A stretch of DNA of 64,000 nucleotides. Origin: Streptococcus sp. LPB0220 (GTDB taxonomy: Bacteria > Bacillota > Bacilli > Lactobacillales > Streptococcaceae). The notes beneath the pieces were generated by a model. It ran no database searches and was not told the DNA's origin. It worked only from the letters and a program-made list of their open reading frames with translations. Of the stretch, positions 37,226 through 46,480 are shown piece after piece (the first letter of the stretch is position 1; each line of letters opens with the position of its first letter). A program made the translations under genes and the position numbers. The stretch lies in NCBI RefSeq assembly GCF_008727815.1, contig NZ_CP044230.1, positions 232,001-296,000 on the forward strand, in the 5' to 3' direction.

Positions 37226-37241
37226 AAATCACGGTAATTTT
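37212..37241 (+). terminator. Hairpin overlapping the marR stop
   Basis: AATTACCGTG (37212-37221) pairs perfectly with CACGGTAATT (37230-37239); only a short T tail. Confidence 0.6.
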
Positions 37242-37250
37242 AAAACTATA

Positions 37251-37269
37251 TTGTTAATTATATTAACAA
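37251..37269 (+). promoter_or_regulatory. Second copy of the MarR-type operator
   Basis: TTGTTAAT-TAT-ATTAACAA, matching the core of the palindrome at 36737-36759; 13 bases before the start of the hydrolase gene. Confidence 0.82.
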
Positions 37270-37281
37270 AAAGAGGAAGAT

Positions 37282-38511
37282 ATGAATATACAAATTGAAC
37301 TTATCACGGCGTCTGAGTTAGCAGATGAATCTTTTAATATTGTCATCAATGACTTAAAACCAAGAGAAACATATCGAGTCGAAATGTTTCTATCTGATTA
37401 TTATTGTATCAATGCTCCCATGCGTTTAGCTCATGATGTTTTATGGAAATCAACAGCGACTTTTGTATCAGATACGAATGGTATTATTAATATGTCACAA
37501 ACTCCATCTTGTTATGGATCTTATGAAAGCATTTCAACAATGGGACTATTTTTTAATGCCAAGCCCTTGACCAATAAGAGAAAGAAACTTCCAAACTCTC
37601 TTTCTAAAATTCCCTTATTAGATCATTTTTTTGTGGAAATCAAAGTTATGCAAGGAAATACTGTCATTGCAGAGAGAACTTTCACAAGACATTATATGAG
37701 TTCGCAAATTAGTCATCAAGATATTTACGGGAAACATTTTCAAGGGAGACTCTTTTATGATAAAAAGGCAATAAAAACACCAGCATTGATTATTGTGAGC
37801 GGTAGTGAAGGAAGGATTGAAAAGGCACAGAATATAGCTCAACTTCTATCTTCTAGAGGTTATATTTGCCTAGCAATTGCCTACTTTGGTTTAGAGGGAT
37901 TACCAAAACATTTGGAATGTATTCCTTTGGAGTGTCTTGTGGAGGCAAAGAGTTATCTACGTCAGCACCCTCAAGTAGATAGTGAAAGAATTGGAATCTA
38001 TGGACGGTCTAAGGGAGCAGAATTGGTTTTAGCTGAGGAGAGCCTTTTTAATGACGTTCAATGTTTGGTGCTAAATTCACCCTCTAATGTGGTGTATGAA
38101 GGGATAAAAGGGAAATGGAACTCTCATACTTCTTCTTGGACACATTTGAAAAAAGAACTTCCCTATCAAAAGTTTCGGCTTGGAGATTATCTATTCAGTA
38201 AATTTTTTAGAAAAACCTTCCCTAAAGATTGCTCTGCTAGGATAGATATTGGTCAAATGCATTCACCAATCTTATTGCTCGGAAGTACTGTTGATGAAAT
38301 ATGGGATGCCTCGTCAGCGATTGATGATATTGTCTCACATTATAAAGGCCACTACATTACATTTAAAAAATATCATGAAACAGGTCACATGTTGACGGTG
38401 TCTTATCAACCAAATCATCGTTATCGAAAAGATTGGTGTTTACTGATGGAAGAGAGTAAGGATTCTTGGTTGGCTACGATTCATTTTTTTGATAGGCATT
38501 TGAAGAAGTAA
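37282..38511 (+). CDS. Acyl-CoA thioesterase / BAAT-like alpha/beta hydrolase
   Basis: 409 residues. The N-terminal 135 residues form the beta-sandwich of the acyl-CoA thioesterase/BAAT N domain (LADESFNIVINDLKP). The C-terminal hydrolase has the nucleophile motif GIYGRSKGAEL (Ser in G-x-S-x-G), an Asp in GSTVDEIWDA and His in ETGHMLTV. In eukaryotes the family conjugates or hydrolyses acyl-CoAs; bacterial members are poorly studied. Preceded by AAGAGGAAG. It forms a unit with the MarR gene through shared operators. Confidence 0.85.
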   Translation: MNIQIELITASELADESFNIVINDLKPRETYRVEMFLSDYYCINAPMRLAHDVLWKSTATFVSDTNGIINMSQTPSCYGSYESISTMGLFFNAKPLTNKRKKLPNSLSKIPLLDHFFVEIKVMQGNTVIAERTFTRHYMSSQISHQDIYGKHFQGRLFYDKKAIKTPALIIVSGSEGRIEKAQNIAQLLSSRGYICLAIAYFGLEGLPKHLECIPLECLVEAKSYLRQHPQVDSERIGIYGRSKGAELVLAEESLFNDVQCLVLNSPSNVVYEGIKGKWNSHTSSWTHLKKELPYQKFRLGDYLFSKFFRKTFPKDCSARIDIGQMHSPILLLGSTVDEIWDASSAIDDIVSHYKGHYITFKKYHETGHMLTVSYQPNHRYRKDWCLLMEESKDSWLATIHFFDRHLKK

Positions 38512-38533
38512 TAAAAATAGATTATAAATATGC

Positions 38534-38655
38534 TATAATAGTTCCAACTAAGATAAAAACACAGTTCTGGTTGGTAGTCCAGACGTAGGCAAGCCTATCA
38601 GTAACCTTCCTCCTTGGTTGTCCATTCTTAGGGATAGATTTAAGGAGGTGCTGTC
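38534..38655 (+). ncRNA. Probable yjdF-type riboswitch leader
   Basis: An extended -10 (TGCTATAAT, -10 at 38534-38539) starts an untranslated leader of about 110 bases in front of a DUF2992/YjdF gene. In Firmicutes these genes are commonly preceded by the yjdF RNA motif, which binds azaaromatic compounds. Visible pairings are GGTTGG/CCAACT-like segments and CAGACGTAGGCAAGCCTATC; the SD sequence AAGGAGGTG (38642-38650) is at the end. I assign it mainly by gene context; the motif was not aligned. Confidence 0.55.
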
Positions 38656-39069
38656 GTGGAAACAATTTCAATTGGATTGACAGTTTATTTTGAAGATGGA
38701 TTTTGGTATGGTTTGTTCGAACAAGTGTATCGAGACACTTATCAAGTTTGTCGTGTGACATTCGGTCAGGAGCCAAAAGATGATGAAATTCTAGAGATCT
38801 TACAGACTCAGTTTACTCAATTATCTTTTAGTCCAGAAGCTATAGTTAAGCAACATGTAAAAATCAAGAATCCTAAACGATTACAGCGAATGGTGAAGAA
38901 ACAAGTAAATCAGAAAGTTTCTTCCAAGTCGAAAGAACTATTGCAGTTGCAGTATGAGGAAAGAAAAAAGATTTCAAAACATCAATCTAGTGTCCAAAAG
39001 CAATTGCTCGAACAAGAGAAATTTGAACGCAAACAGCAAAAACGAAGAGAGAAGCATAAAGGACATTAA
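38656..39069 (+). CDS. yjdF: YjdF/DUF2992 family protein
   Basis: 137 residues starting with GTG directly after AAGGAGGTG. The N-terminal half (ETISIGLTVYFEDGFWYGLFE, YQVCRVTFGQEP) is typical of DUF2992; the C-terminal half is a long, strongly basic helix (KQLLEQEKFERKQQKRREK), probably coiled. The biochemical role is unknown; in Bacillus the gene is controlled by a riboswitch for azaaromatic compounds. Confidence 0.9.
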   Translation: METISIGLTVYFEDGFWYGLFEQVYRDTYQVCRVTFGQEPKDDEILEILQTQFTQLSFSPEAIVKQHVKIKNPKRLQRMVKKQVNQKVSSKSKELLQLQYEERKKISKHQSSVQKQLLEQEKFERKQQKRREKHKGH

Positions 39070-39086
39070 CCCTTATCTCTTTCATC

Positions 39087-39124
39087 AAAAAAGCTTCGGT
39101 AGGTAAAACCTACCGAGGCTTTTT
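39087..39124. terminator. Bidirectional terminator
   Basis: AAAAAGC-TCGGTAGGT-aaa-ACCTACCGA-GCTTTTT, shared by yjdF and the convergent ECF transporter operon. Confidence 0.92.
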
Positions 39125-39848
39125 AACATGTGGTGAAGGATTGTTGGATAGCTGGGTCATTTTCCCAATCAGCTCGATCGTAGCTGCCTGTGATGGTGTG
39201 TTCTTCAGAAAAGAGTAGGACCCGTTCTACAATCGGTGCGATTTGCTTGAAATGGTGGGAGGAAATCACAATCGTTTTTCCGGCCGTTTTGAGTTCTTGG
39301 AGCAAGGTGACAATCAGCTTCTGGTATTTTGGTGAGAGGCCGTTAAATGGCTCGTCAAATAGCAAGAGAATAGGATTCATGGTGAGGACGCTAGCGATAG
39401 CGACTAGCTTCTTTTCGCCACCAGAAAGATGGTAGGGAATACGATCTCTCAGGTGTTCTATCTCTAAAAGAGCAAGCGTATCCTTGACGCGTTGTTCGAC
39501 TTCGGTCTCGGGTAAGCCTAATTGACGTGGGCCAAAAGCCAGTTCATCATAGACGCTTGTGTTGAACAATTGCGTATCGCTGTTTTGAAAAATGAGTCCA
39601 ACCTGTTGGAAGAGTTGACCCGCACGATGGGGATCTTTCAAGAAGTCTTTGTCAATGGTCCAATCCTTAAAGTGGTACTGACCAGACGAGAGGGGAAAGA
39701 GCCCAACCAGAATTTTAAAGAAGGTCGATTTTCCAGCTCCGTTTGGGCCCATCAAGCCAATGGTCTCCCCTTTTTGAATCTGGAGTTGAATATCGTGGAT
39801 TCCAGTTTCTTCGGTATAGTGGTAATTTCCATCTTGAATGGTAATCAT
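39123..39848 (-). CDS. cbiO: Nickel/cobalt ECF transporter ATPase
   Basis: 241 residues. Walker [10 protein letters not shown], signature LSGGEKK, Walker B ILLLFDEPFNGLSP, switch SSHH. It is the single energising ATPase of an ECF-type metal transporter, with CbiQ as the transmembrane coupling protein and CbiM as the substrate-specific part. Last gene of the operon. Confidence 0.92.
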   Translation of the reverse strand: MITIQDGNYHYTEETGIHDIQLQIQKGETIGLMGPNGAGKSTFFKILVGLFPLSSGQYHFKDWTIDKDFLKDPHRAGQLFQQVGLIFQNSDTQLFNTSVYDELAFGPRQLGLPETEVEQRVKDTLALLEIEHLRDRIPYHLSGGEKKLVAIASVLTMNPILLLFDEPFNGLSPKYQKLIVTLLQELKTAGKTIVISSHHFKQIAPIVERVLLFSEEHTITGSYDRADWENDPAIQQSFTTC

Positions 39849-39860
39849 AGGACTTCCTTT

Positions 39861-40649
39861 CTAGCCGAGTAAGGTCGTTAAGGTCACAAGGACCACCAAT
39901 TCCAATAGGAAAAAGACATCTTCTTTTTTCCAGTGGAAGGCTTCTTTGCGCTTTGTATCCATACCGTAGCCTCGAAGAATCATCGCTTCGTAAACTTCTT
40001 TGGTATGGTGTTTGGTGGATAGGTACAAGAGCCCAAGTAGGGAGCCAAAGAGATTGAGATTCACTTTTTGTCCAACCGTTCTCAGCTGGACGCATTCGAT
40101 CTGTTGTTGCAAGTGTTTCCCTAAAATATAGCCATACTTGAGGGTAATATCAATGGTTTGCACGAAGGTTTTTGGGACACGTAATTGCCGAAGGGCCTCG
40201 ACCAATTGCACGCTTGTCGTTGTAGCTAGAAAGAGGGAAATATTGAGGACAATCATCCCTGCACGTAGCAAAAAGAGGGCACCATTTTGAAATCCTTGAA
40301 ATAAAATGCTGGGCAAAATCACTATTGTGGAAATCAGCAGTACCTTGAACAGGACCTTAAAAAGGTGTAGCAGGACTTCACCAGGAAGCATGGCAATGTG
40401 CATTAACAAAAGGATACCGATCAACCACAGTTGGATGGGATGGTGGGCGGTCGTGATGAGGATCGCTAGAATTAAAAAGGAAACGAGTCGCATCCAAGAC
40501 GAAGTTTTGGCCTTGAATGCGGGCGTCGTTTGCTTCATTTTGCCAAGAAAGTGGCGCAATGTTTGAAGATTCATTTGTAAATAGTGATGGCTTTTAGATG
40601 CTTCAAGAGTCGCTTGCTCTTGATGAAGCCAGTCAGGAAGTTTACGCAT
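39861..40649 (-). CDS. cbiQ: ECF transporter transmembrane (T) component
   Basis: 262 residues, with four to five membrane helices and the conserved Ala-Arg-Gly-type coupling motifs, here EAMILRGYG, near the C-terminus. The start overlaps the end of cbiM by eight bases. It links the ATPase to CbiM. Confidence 0.88.
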   Translation of the reverse strand: MRKLPDWLHQEQATLEASKSHHYLQMNLQTLRHFLGKMKQTTPAFKAKTSSWMRLVSFLILAILITTAHHPIQLWLIGILLLMHIAMLPGEVLLHLFKVLFKVLLISTIVILPSILFQGFQNGALFLLRAGMIVLNISLFLATTTSVQLVEALRQLRVPKTFVQTIDITLKYGYILGKHLQQQIECVQLRTVGQKVNLNLFGSLLGLLYLSTKHHTKEVYEAMILRGYGMDTKRKEAFHWKKEDVFFLLELVVLVTLTTLLG

Positions 40650-41625
40650 GAGAAGTTTTTTCTCCGTTCATTGATCGAATGATTTTACTGATGATATAGA
40701 AGATAAGGATGGCCGTAACGGCTGAGAGAATATAGCCGATCGCAATTTTAGTTCCAGGAATGGTGTAATCACTAAATAAGGCTTCAAATGAGAATCCATT
40801 TTTGATCCCTGTTGGGACTTTGCCATGAAGCAGGCTACCCAATTCTTCGGCAGACCATTCACCAAAAGCTGTCCCATCTGCAAGGAGTCCAAGTGGACTG
40901 AGAAGAACCAAGGCAAGAAGCACCCAGCGAATTTTTTTCACGAATGAAGTAGTATTTTTGGTACTTGGTGTGTACAACTCTGTAGGAGCGACTTGTTTGA
41001 CAAAACGGTAAATCACAAGGGTGAAGAAGGCTTCGACCCAACCTGCTACAAGGAGGTGAGCTCCCAACATAGCAGGAACCGTGATACTCAATCCATAAGG
41101 ATTATAGAGTGGTTGACCAGCTTCTGATGCGATGAGGGGTTGTAAGCCCAATTCAACACCAGCTAAGAAGGCAGCAGCATTAATCGAAAGAAAAGAACCG
41201 ATAATAACGCCAAGCGTCTCATGATGGTGTTTGCGGAACAAGCTATAAATAGCATAGCCAACAAAAGGCATCACAATGGCCATGTTGAAAATGTTGGCCC
41301 CAAGAGCGAGAATCCCTCCGTCACCAAATAAGAAGGCCTGTAGCAGTAAGGCGACTGTCAGCGCTAGAGAGGCCGCATAGGGGCCTATGAGAATGGCAAG
41401 AAGGGTTCCTCCGACAGCGTGAGCGGTCGTTCCACCAGGAACAGGAACATTAAACATCATTAATAAGAAGGACAAAGAAGCAGCGATCCCAAGCATCGGA
41501 GCTAGCTCTTTATTATCTTTTAATTGGACCTTGACTTTTTTGACAGACAAGACAATAACAGGTGCAGCAGCAAGAGCTAAAACAGCACAACTTGCGGGAC
41601 TTAGGTAATTATCTGGTATATGCAT
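40642..41625 (-). CDS. cbiM: Nickel/cobalt ECF substrate-specific component (CbiM/NikM with PDGLE tail)
   Basis: 327 residues. The N-terminus MHIPDNYLSP places the metal-binding His at position 2, as in NikM/CbiM where the free N-terminus and His coordinate Ni2+/Co2+. Six to seven helices are followed by a soluble loop and a last helix of the CbiN/PDGLE type (LGLLADGTAFGEWSAEEL), so the N component is fused on. Whether nickel or cobalt is the substrate cannot be told here; no cobalamin biosynthesis or urease gene is in the window. Confidence 0.9.
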   Translation of the reverse strand: MHIPDNYLSPASCAVLALAAAPVIVLSVKKVKVQLKDNKELAPMLGIAASLSFLLMMFNVPVPGGTTAHAVGGTLLAILIGPYAASLALTVALLLQAFLFGDGGILALGANIFNMAIVMPFVGYAIYSLFRKHHHETLGVIIGSFLSINAAAFLAGVELGLQPLIASEAGQPLYNPYGLSITVPAMLGAHLLVAGWVEAFFTLVIYRFVKQVAPTELYTPSTKNTTSFVKKIRWVLLALVLLSPLGLLADGTAFGEWSAEELGSLLHGKVPTGIKNGFSFEALFSDYTIPGTKIAIGYILSAVTAILIFYIISKIIRSMNGEKTSHA

Positions 41626-41844
41626 AACAAATTCTCCACTAGTATCATTTATTTCAGTTAACAGATTACCACATTATAAAATCGTGTGTCGTTGCAAAAC
41701 GAGTCCAACATTTGTTACTGTTACTAAACAGGGCGAATTTACCAAAATAAATTATTATAAAGAAGGGGAAGAACTACTTTGAAGGGCTATAAAGGCTTTT
41801 CTAATGTGGATTTAAATAAATTTATTGGTTCTATATCGAAATAG

Positions 41845-41873
41845 TTGACAGATGTAATAAAAAATATTACAAT
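41845..41873 (+). promoter_or_regulatory. Promoter and operator of the marR-egtVU operon
   Basis: TTGACA (41845-41850), 17 bases, TACAAT (41868-41873). TGTAATA-AAAAA-TATTACA (41853-41871) is a perfect palindrome between and over the promoter boxes, a likely site for the MarR protein encoded next. Confidence 0.82.
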
Positions 41874-41913
41874 TAGCGATATAAAGTTCCATATAGAAGA
41901 AAAAGGAGACAGA

Positions 41914-42363
41914 ATGAATAAGATGATAGGGGGCTACCAAGCTCTACAGATTCGTTTATTGAATGGGCGTATCTTTCAAAAACTCTTGAGCAAGGAGACA
42001 GATGCCCAATACCGGAGTGAACAAGGGAAAATTTTAACAGTCCTTTGGCAAAAAGAAGATGGTCGAGCAACTGCGACGGATATTGCTCTTGCTTCAGGGC
42101 TAGCCAACAATACCCTAACCAGCATGATTAAGAAGTTAGAAAACCAAGGATTGGTTACTGTAAAACCTTGCACTCAAGATAAACGAAGAAAGTTTGTTAG
42201 TTTGACCGAATTGGGTTGGGCGCAAAAAGAAATTGGGGATCGTGTCAGCAAGGAACTGGGTGAGATTTTCTACCAAGGCTTTTCGGATCAAGAAATCCGA
42301 GAATTTGAGGCCTATCAAGAGCGTATTATCTCAAACCTAAAAGCTAAAGAAAATGAACTATAG
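41914..42363 (+). CDS. MarR-family transcriptional regulator
   Basis: 149 residues with a winged helix (TATDIALASGLANNTLTSMIKKLENQGLV) and a dimerisation helix at each end. Start at 41914 follows AAAGGAG; the upstream open frame starts within the promoter. It is the first gene of an operon with an oxidoreductase and an EgtUV-like transporter, and probably represses it through the palindrome at 41853-41871. Confidence 0.9.
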   Translation: MNKMIGGYQALQIRLLNGRIFQKLLSKETDAQYRSEQGKILTVLWQKEDGRATATDIALASGLANNTLTSMIKKLENQGLVTVKPCTQDKRRKFVSLTELGWAQKEIGDRVSKELGEIFYQGFSDQEIREFEAYQERIISNLKAKENEL

Positions 42364-42374
42364 TAGAAGGGAAT

Positions 42375-43235
42375 ATGCTGATGATTGGAATAACAGGTGT
42401 AACAGGGAAATTAGGTTCTTATGTGGCTGATCTTGTCGATAAGAAAGGAATTGCTTCTATCCATCTGGCACGAAGCCCAGAGCGTGCAAAAGTCTACGCG
42501 TCTGCGGAAATGCGTAGAATGGTGTATGCCAATACTCCAGAGGTGGTTGAAGCCTTAAAGGGGATCAATGTCTTGCTGATGGTCTCTGCTCGAGAAAATC
42601 CAGAGCGTGTGAAGGAACACAAGAGTTTTTTAGATGCCGCAAAGCTAGCAGGGGTGCAGCATATCGTCTATACCTCCTTTTATGGGGCAGATGAGAAGGC
42701 AACGTTTACCTTGTCTCGGGATCATGCCCAGACGGAAGCCTATATCAAGGAGTTAGGATTCTCCTATACTTTTCTAAGAGATAATTTTTACTTGGATTTC
42801 TTGATTGATATTGCTCTTGAAAATGGAGAAATTCGTGGTCCGGCTGGTAGTGGCCTTGTATCAGCAGTTGCCCGTAAGGACACATCTAGTGTTGCAGCGG
42901 AGATTCTCTCACATGCTAAGAAATGGGAAAACCAAACCTTGAATCTAACAGGACCAGAGAACCTTTCCATGGAAGAAATCGTAGCGCTTCTCTCAAAAGG
43001 GACCGGCAACTCCATCAGGTATGTAGATGAATCGCTAGAAGAAGCCTATGAGTCACGGAAAAAATGGCCAGCACAAACTTGGGAGTACGATGCCTGGGTC
43101 ACTACCTATACAGCTATCAAAGTTGGGGAACAAGCTGGGGTTTCAACAGATGTTGAAAAAGTTCTAGGGCATCCAGCAAGTAGCCTATTGGATATTCTTA
43201 GAGACAGAAAACGTATTGAGGAAGAATATGATTGA
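42375..43235 (+). CDS. NmrA-like NAD(P)-binding oxidoreductase
   Basis: 286 residues of the atypical SDR/NmrA kind (QorB-like). GITGVTGKLGSYVADLV is the glycine-rich nucleotide site, and HIVYTSFYGADEKATF carries the region of the altered active site. It may act as a quinone or redox-sensing reductase. Its end overlaps the start of the ATPase gene by eight bases. Confidence 0.85.
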   Translation: MLMIGITGVTGKLGSYVADLVDKKGIASIHLARSPERAKVYASAEMRRMVYANTPEVVEALKGINVLLMVSARENPERVKEHKSFLDAAKLAGVQHIVYTSFYGADEKATFTLSRDHAQTEAYIKELGFSYTFLRDNFYLDFLIDIALENGEIRGPAGSGLVSAVARKDTSSVAAEILSHAKKWENQTLNLTGPENLSMEEIVALLSKGTGNSIRYVDESLEEAYESRKKWPAQTWEYDAWVTTYTAIKVGEQAGVSTDVEKVLGHPASSLLDILRDRKRIEEEYD

Positions 43236-43956
43236 ATACAAAAATGTAGTCCTGCGCTACACGGATACTGACATTTTAAAAGATGTCAATCTCCGTATTG
43301 AGCGGGGAGAATTTATGGTCTTGGTAGGACCTTCAGGATCTGGAAAAACCACCATGCTTAAGATGATCAATCGGCTTTTGGAGCCGACAGATGGCAATAT
43401 CTATATGGATGAAAAACGCATCAAGGACTATGATGAACGAGAGTTACGTCTCAGCACCGGTTATGTCCTTCAGGCCATCGCTCTCTTTCCAAATCTAACT
43501 GTCGCTGAGAATATTGCTCTGATCCCTGAGATGAAGGGCTGGAGCAAGGAACAAATTGCCTCTAAAACGGAAGAACTCTTGGACAAGGTGGGTCTCCCTG
43601 CTGCAGAGTATGCTCATCGTTTACCGAGCGAGTTATCAGGTGGGGAGCAACAACGGATTGGGATTGTGCGGGCCATCATTGCAGAGCCAAAGATTCTATT
43701 GATGGACGAGCCCTTTTCAGCCTTGGATGCTATTTCTCGCAAGCAACTGCAGGCACTTACCAAAGACTTGCACAAAGAATTTGGTATGACGACTATTTTC
43801 GTGACTCATGATACGGACGAGGCCTTGAAATTAGGCGATCGGATTGCGGTGCTACAAGAAGGAGAGATTGTACAGGTGGCGAATGCTGAGACCATTCTAG
43901 GCCAACCAGCCAACGACTTTGTTGCGGATTTATTTGGAGGTGCTCACCATGTCTAA
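43228..43956 (+). CDS. egtV: ABC transporter ATPase, EgtV/OpuCA-like
   Basis: 242 residues. Walker [10 protein letters not shown], signature LSGGEQQR, Walker [13 protein letters not shown], switch HDTDEAL. The type is that of quaternary amine importers, but the downstream fused permease-binding protein and the gene order (MarR, NmrA-like oxidoreductase, ATPase, fusion) match the pneumococcal ergothioneine transporter EgtUV. There are no CBS domains, unlike OpuA. Start at 43228, eight bases before the previous stop. Confidence 0.82.
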   Translation: MIEYKNVVLRYTDTDILKDVNLRIERGEFMVLVGPSGSGKTTMLKMINRLLEPTDGNIYMDEKRIKDYDERELRLSTGYVLQAIALFPNLTVAENIALIPEMKGWSKEQIASKTEELLDKVGLPAAEYAHRLPSELSGGEQQRIGIVRAIIAEPKILLMDEPFSALDAISRKQLQALTKDLHKEFGMTTIFVTHDTDEALKLGDRIAVLQEGEIVQVANAETILGQPANDFVADLFGGAHHV

Positions 43957-45469
43957 ACTACTTGCAACTTTTCAAGAACGCTTTGGAAACTGGGTCACTG
44001 CACTGGGGCAACATTTGCAACTGTCATTACTGACTTTGCTCCTTGCTATTTTTCTGGCTGTTCCACTGGCTATTTATTTAAGTACTCGCAAGAGAGCGAG
44101 CAACTGGATCCTACAGTTAGCTGGGATCTTCCAGACCATACCTTCCATGGCCCTTTTGGGGCTCTTCATTCCCATCATGGGGATTGGGACGCTTCCAGCC
44201 TTGACAGCTCTGGTCATTTACGCCATTTTCCCTATCCTTCAAAATACCATCACCGGTTTGCAAGGGATTGACCCTAGTCTCGAAGAAGCAGGAGTCGCCT
44301 TTGGGATGACCAAGTGGGAACGACTCAAGAAGTTTGAGATTCCCTTGGCCATGCCCGTCATCATGTCTGGGATTCGGACAGCAACTGTAATGATTATCGG
44401 GACGGCTACCCTTGCTGCCTTGATTGGAGCAGGGGGACTTGGTTCCTTTATCCTTCTGGGGATTGACCGCAATAATGCCAGTTTGATTTTGATCGGAGCC
44501 CTGTCTTCTGCCTTCTTAGCCATTGCCTTTAACCTTCTTCTCAAATGGATGGAAAAGGCCAAATTACGAACTATCTTTGTAGTCTTTGCTGTGATGATCC
44601 TGGGATTGGGAGCTAGCTATACACCAAGTCTTCTTCCCAAACCGGAAAAAGAAAACCTGGTCATCGCTGGTAAGTTAGGTCCGGAACCAGAAATTCTAGC
44701 CAATATGTACAAGATCTTGATCGAAGAAAATACGGATATGACAGTGACCGTCAAACCAAATTTTGGTAAGACCACCTTCCTCTATGAAGCTCTGAAAAAA
44801 GGGGATATCGCGATCTATCCAGAATTTACAGGAACTGTGACCGAAAGTCTCCTCAAACCGGCGCCACAAGTCAGTCATGATCCAGAAGCAGTCTATCAAG
44901 CGGCCCGAGATGGGATCAAGAAACAAGACGACCTGGCCTTGCTCAAACCCATGGCTTATCAGAATACCTATGCTGTTGCGGTGCCTAAGAAAATTGCCCA
45001 AGAGTATGGCCTCAAGACCATTTCCGATTTGAAAAAGGTAGAAGGACAACTCAAGGCAGGATTTACCTTAGAGTTTAACGACCGCGAGGATGGAAACAAG
45101 GGCTTGCAGAAGGTCTACGGACTTCATCTACAAGTCTCCACCATGGAGCCAGCCCTTCGCTACCAGGCGATCCAGTCCGGTGATATACAGATTACAGATG
45201 CTTACTCAACGGATGCCGAGCTGGCTCGCTATGACCTCGTGGTCCTTGAAGATGACAAGCAACTCTTTCCTCCCTATCAAGGAGCCCCACTCATGAAAGT
45301 TGAATTACTGAAAAAACATCCAGAATTGGAAGCTGTTCTGAATAAACTAGCTGGTAAAATCACAGCAGACCAAATGAGCCAGCTCAACTATCAAGTCGGG
45401 GTAGAAGGCAAGTCTGCTGCTAAAGTAGCGCGTGACTTCTTGGTAAAAGAAGGGTTGATGAAAAATTAA
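43949..45469 (+). CDS. egtU: Ergothioneine-type ABC transporter, permease fused to binding domain (EgtU)
   Basis: 506 residues. The first 220 are an ABC permease domain ([18 protein letters not shown], five to six helices), the rest an extracellular OpuAC-type binding domain ([20 protein letters not shown] ... [15 protein letters not shown]). The fusion is typical of EgtU in streptococci and of BilE/OpuC in others. It would import ergothioneine, a histidine-derived thiol, for oxidative stress defence; a choline-like substrate is the alternative. Overlaps the ATPase gene by eight bases. Confidence 0.82.
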   Translation: MSKLLATFQERFGNWVTALGQHLQLSLLTLLLAIFLAVPLAIYLSTRKRASNWILQLAGIFQTIPSMALLGLFIPIMGIGTLPALTALVIYAIFPILQNTITGLQGIDPSLEEAGVAFGMTKWERLKKFEIPLAMPVIMSGIRTATVMIIGTATLAALIGAGGLGSFILLGIDRNNASLILIGALSSAFLAIAFNLLLKWMEKAKLRTIFVVFAVMILGLGASYTPSLLPKPEKENLVIAGKLGPEPEILANMYKILIEENTDMTVTVKPNFGKTTFLYEALKKGDIAIYPEFTGTVTESLLKPAPQVSHDPEAVYQAARDGIKKQDDLALLKPMAYQNTYAVAVPKKIAQEYGLKTISDLKKVEGQLKAGFTLEFNDREDGNKGLQKVYGLHLQVSTMEPALRYQAIQSGDIQITDAYSTDAELARYDLVVLEDDKQLFPPYQGAPLMKVELLKKHPELEAVLNKLAGKITADQMSQLNYQVGVEGKSAAKVARDFLVKEGLMKN

Positions 45470-45476
45470 CAAGCTA

Positions 45477-45506
45477 TTCTCAAGTCTTTGCACTTGAGAA
45501 TTTTTT
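45477..45506 (+). terminator. Terminator of the egtVU operon
   Basis: ATTCTCAAGT and ACTTGAGAAT stem followed by six Ts. Confidence 0.9.
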
Positions 45507-45649
45507 GGTAGAAAGCAATTTCAAAGGTCTTCGAACAAGTTTTGAGGTTAGAGGAGGTGGACGATCCCTTCAAAAACTCTCCATTGAGTCTAGCTTAAAA
45601 TTGTGTTACAATAAGCCTTGAAAATGAATGAAAGAATATGGAAATAAGT

Positions 45650-46345
45650 ATGAAAAAAAGACCAGTGATTGGAATTACAGGAAATGAAAAACCCTTCCCG
45701 GATGATCCAGACGCGAACATGAGTTATGCAGCAACTGGTTTTGTCGAAGCGGTCAAAGAGGCGGGAGGAATTCCCTTGATCTTGCCAATTGGAGATGCGG
45801 ACATGGCCAAACACTACCTGTCGATGATTGATAAGCTCATCATCACCGGCGGTCAAAATGTCTTGCCCAAGTTTTACGGAGAAGAAATCGCCATTGATAG
45901 TGATGACTACCTCTTGAAACGCGATCTTTTTGAGTTGGCCTTGATTGAGGAAGCGCGTGCGGCAAAAAAAGCTATCTTTACAGTCTGCCGAGGAACCCAG
46001 CTCTACAATGTCGCACTAGGGGGAACTCTTTATCAAGATATTGAACACCATTGGCAGGACAATCCAGGTCAATACACCAGCCAAGAGCTGGTGACCAAGG
46101 ATCAGACAATCTTGCAAGAAATCTATGGCAAGACCAGTCGCATCAATTCTTTTCACCATCAAAGTATCAAAGACTTGGCAGATGGCTTAGAAGTGATCGC
46201 ACGGGATCCCAAAGATGACGTCATAGAGGCGGTTCAATCCACAGATGAGAGTCGTTTTCTCGGCGTTCAGTGGCATCCGGAACTGCGTTTTGACAAGAGT
46301 CCAGCAGACCACAAGCTCTTTGAATATGTTGTGAATGACTTATAA
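45650..46345 (+). CDS. Class I glutamine amidotransferase-like hydrolase (peptidase C26)
   Basis: 231 residues. The nucleophile Cys lies in FTVCRGTQLYNVALGG and the His-Glu of the triad in VQWHPE. Similar to gamma-glutamyl-gamma-aminobutyrate hydrolase (PuuD), which releases glutamate from gamma-glutamyl compounds. The start is set at 45650 (MKKRPVIGITGNE); an in-frame ATG four codons upstream is possible. It stands alone between two terminators. Confidence 0.9.
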   Translation: MKKRPVIGITGNEKPFPDDPDANMSYAATGFVEAVKEAGGIPLILPIGDADMAKHYLSMIDKLIITGGQNVLPKFYGEEIAIDSDDYLLKRDLFELALIEEARAAKKAIFTVCRGTQLYNVALGGTLYQDIEHHWQDNPGQYTSQELVTKDQTILQEIYGKTSRINSFHHQSIKDLADGLEVIARDPKDDVIEAVQSTDESRFLGVQWHPELRFDKSPADHKLFEYVVNDL

Positions 46346-46353
46346 TGAAGACC

Positions 46354-46389
46354 AGCTCCCTTAGGAATCTTTCCTAAGGGGGCTTTTTC
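46354..46389 (+). terminator. Terminator
   Basis: AGCTCCCTTAGGAA and TTCCTAAGGGGGCT stem with T tail, after the amidotransferase-like gene. Confidence 0.9.
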
Positions 46390-46480
46390 TTTAATCTGCG
46401 TAAGAAAGACTGTAAATTGTGCCTAGGTTTTGGGGGAAGATTCGCTACAATAGAGTTAGTAGAATGAGGAGGCTTAGGAC

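Noticed and set aside
41626..41844. Cobalamin riboswitch in front of the nickel/cobalt transporter
   Set aside because: The 219-base gap lacks the B12-box-like sequence and has no long structured leader on the minus strand; only a -10-like TATAAT and GTTACT repeats are seen.
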